Shown piece by piece: positions 23,434-24,448 of a stretch of 24,448 nt of DNA (position 1 is the stretch's first letter; every line of letters starts with the position of its first letter). The notes below the pieces were generated by a model. That model made no database searches, was not told the origin of the DNA, and saw nothing but the letters and a program-made list of their open reading frames with translations. Position numbers and translations under genes: made by a program. Where the stretch lies: the NCBI GenBank assembly GCA_046153995.1, contig JBJXEH010000155.1:1-24448 (forward strand). The letters run 5' to 3'. Source of the stretch: SZUA-430 sp046153995 (GTDB taxonomy: Bacteria; Pseudomonadota; Alphaproteobacteria; Micropepsales; Micropepsaceae).

Positions 23434-24448
23434 CGCGGGTCCCTCAAGGTTTCGATCATCAAAGATTGGGTTAGGATTTGCGGCAAGATTCTTGGCGCAC
23501 CGCCGCCCGGCGGGAAGTAGAGATAGAGCGGCACGCCTTCGCGTCCATGGGTTTTCAGGAGCGCGCTGATTTCCGGATTCTGGTTGGTCCAGTCGCCGAC
23601 GAGGTAGGTCGTGCCCGTGGCTTTGAATGCTTCGGCGACCGCAGCGGTCGAGAGCGCAACGCGTTCGTTGTAGAGGCAGCTGACGCACCACGCGGCTGTT
23701 AAGTTGACGAAAACGGGTTTGCCTTCGGCGCGAAGTATTGCGAGGCGTGCTGTCGAGTAAGGCTCGGACAGCGTTGTTCCGCCCTCGGCGGTTGGCGCGT
23801 CAGCCGTGCGTGTCTTGAACGGCAGCGCGATCAGCGCGACCGCGCCGCCTAGAGCGAGCAGGAAGATCGTGCTTGAGAGGATGATCCGGCGCGACAGGGC
23901 CGCGCGCGCTTGGACGGTGCCGAACGCCCAGGCCGCGAGCGCCAGCAGCACGATACCGACCATCACGCGGAAGAGGCCTTCGGGATCGACTTGCTGCGAC
24001 AGTACCCAAACGAGCCACGCGGCTGCGCCGTACATCGGGAAGGCCAGGAACTGTTTGAAACGCTCCATCCATTCGCCGGGCTTTGGCAGCAAGCGGATCA
24101 GTGCGGGGCTGAAGCTTACGATCACCCATGGCAGCGCGAGGCCGAAACCCAACGCCAAGAAGATCGCGAGCGTGACAGCTGGGTCTTGCGTGAAGGCGAA
24201 GCCCATGGCGGCGCCCATGAACGGCGCGGTGCAGGGTGCCGCGACGACGACAGCGAGGACGCCGGTGAAGAAGGCGCCGACAACGCCGCCTCGGCTACTG
24301 AGCCCCTGCCCTGTCCCTTGGATGCTTCCGCCGATCTGGAAGACGCCGGAGAGGTTCAAGGCGACGAGAGTCAGAATGTAAGCGAGGATCGCGACGGAGA
24401 GCGGCGACTGGAGCTGGAAGCCCCAACCAACGTCCGCGCCTAGGCCGC
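23430..24448 (-). CDS. DsbD-like thiol:disulfide interchange protein, 3' part
   Basis: The gene continues past the right edge; 339 codons are visible. The membrane part resembles the DsbD/CcdA electron carrier, including GWGFQLQSPLSVAI at the edge, LNLSGVFQIGG, and VVAAPCTAPFMGAAMGFAF with one of the two redox cysteines. A C-terminal thioredoxin domain carries WCVSC in LTAAWCVSCLYNER, and ends with a cis-Pro region (GVPLYLYFP). It should move reducing power from cytoplasmic thioredoxin across the inner membrane to periplasmic partners. The coupled downstream redoxin is a likely partner. The stop TGA overlaps the redoxin ATG. Confidence 0.9.
   Translation of the reverse strand, partial: GLGADVGWGFQLQSPLSVAILAYILTLVALNLSGVFQIGGSIQGTGQGLSSRGGVVGAFFTGVLAVVVAAPCTAPFMGAAMGFAFTQDPAVTLAIFLALGFGLALPWVIVSFSPALIRLLPKPGEWMERFKQFLAFPMYGAAAWLVWVLSQQVDPEGLFRVMVGIVLLALAAWAFGTVQARAALSRRIILSSTIFLLALGGAVALIALPFKTRTADAPTAEGGTTLSEPYSTARLAILRAEGKPVFVNLTAAWCVSCLYNERVALSTAAVAEAFKATGTTYLVGDWTNQNPEISALLKTHGREGVPLYLYFPPGGGAPRILPQILTQSLMIETLRDPR

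Noticed and set aside
1..24448. CRISPR array, tRNA, rRNA, phage or defence genes
   Set aside because: None was seen: no regularly spaced repeats, no cloverleaf candidates, and no integrase or defence-type domains on either strand.

Overview
The window is GC-rich, densely coding chromosomal DNA, most likely from an alphaproteobacterium. The evidence is a GroEL with a GGM-rich tail, a groESL operon carrying both a CIRCE element and an RpoH-type promoter, a TpsB/FecR/CHASE2 cluster and ceramidase-family and REP-type elements familiar from that class. I cannot name the genus. No rRNA, tRNA, CRISPR array, phage or intact insertion sequence was seen.

Layout. 1-65: 5' end of an NDP-forming acyl-CoA synthetase (minus). 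420-1346: HSL-family hydrolase whose nucleophile serine is glycine. 1350-2027 (minus): RAYT-like Y1 transposase relative that has lost its catalytic residues. 2154-4393: an operon of a secreted 5'-nucleotidase-like metallophosphoesterase and a membrane ceramidase-family hydrolase. 4691-5242: secreted fasciclin-domain protein. 5302-6342 (minus): threonine aldolase-like PLP enzyme. 6398-6643 (minus): small two-helix membrane protein. 6943-8218: overlapping pair of TIGR04283/TIGR04282-type glycosyltransferases. 8215-10462 (minus): tryptophan-degradation operon with a long-form tryptophan 2,3-dioxygenase and a class V PLP enzyme. 10626-14515: single-domain response regulator and a triple-PAS hybrid histidine kinase. 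14512-15372 (minus): secreted esterase. 15509-17661 (minus): groES-groEL with its control region. 17744-19390 (minus): TpsB outer-membrane transporter, divergent from 19605-22833, a periplasmic FecR-domain protein and a CHASE2 histidine kinase. 22834-24448 (minus): redoxin coupled to a DsbD-like thiol:disulfide carrier that runs off the window.

How genes work together. Clear operons are nucleotidase-ceramidase, the two glycosyltransferases (8-base overlap), kynA plus the PLP enzyme (4-base gap), response regulator plus hybrid kinase, groES-groEL, FecR plus CHASE2 kinase, and dsbD-like plus redoxin (ATGA overlap). Several convergent pairs are packed so tightly that their stop codons share a palindrome (CTAG twice, TGATCA once). 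The most notable non-coding signals are a terminator-like hairpin with a T-tract between groES and groEL, a hairpin touching the start codon of the threonine aldolase gene, and tandem hairpins after the fasciclin gene.

I found no clearly new multi-gene defence or mobile system. The best leads are the catalytically erased but intact RAYT-like protein, the groES/groEL attenuator, and the hydrolase with the missing nucleophile.
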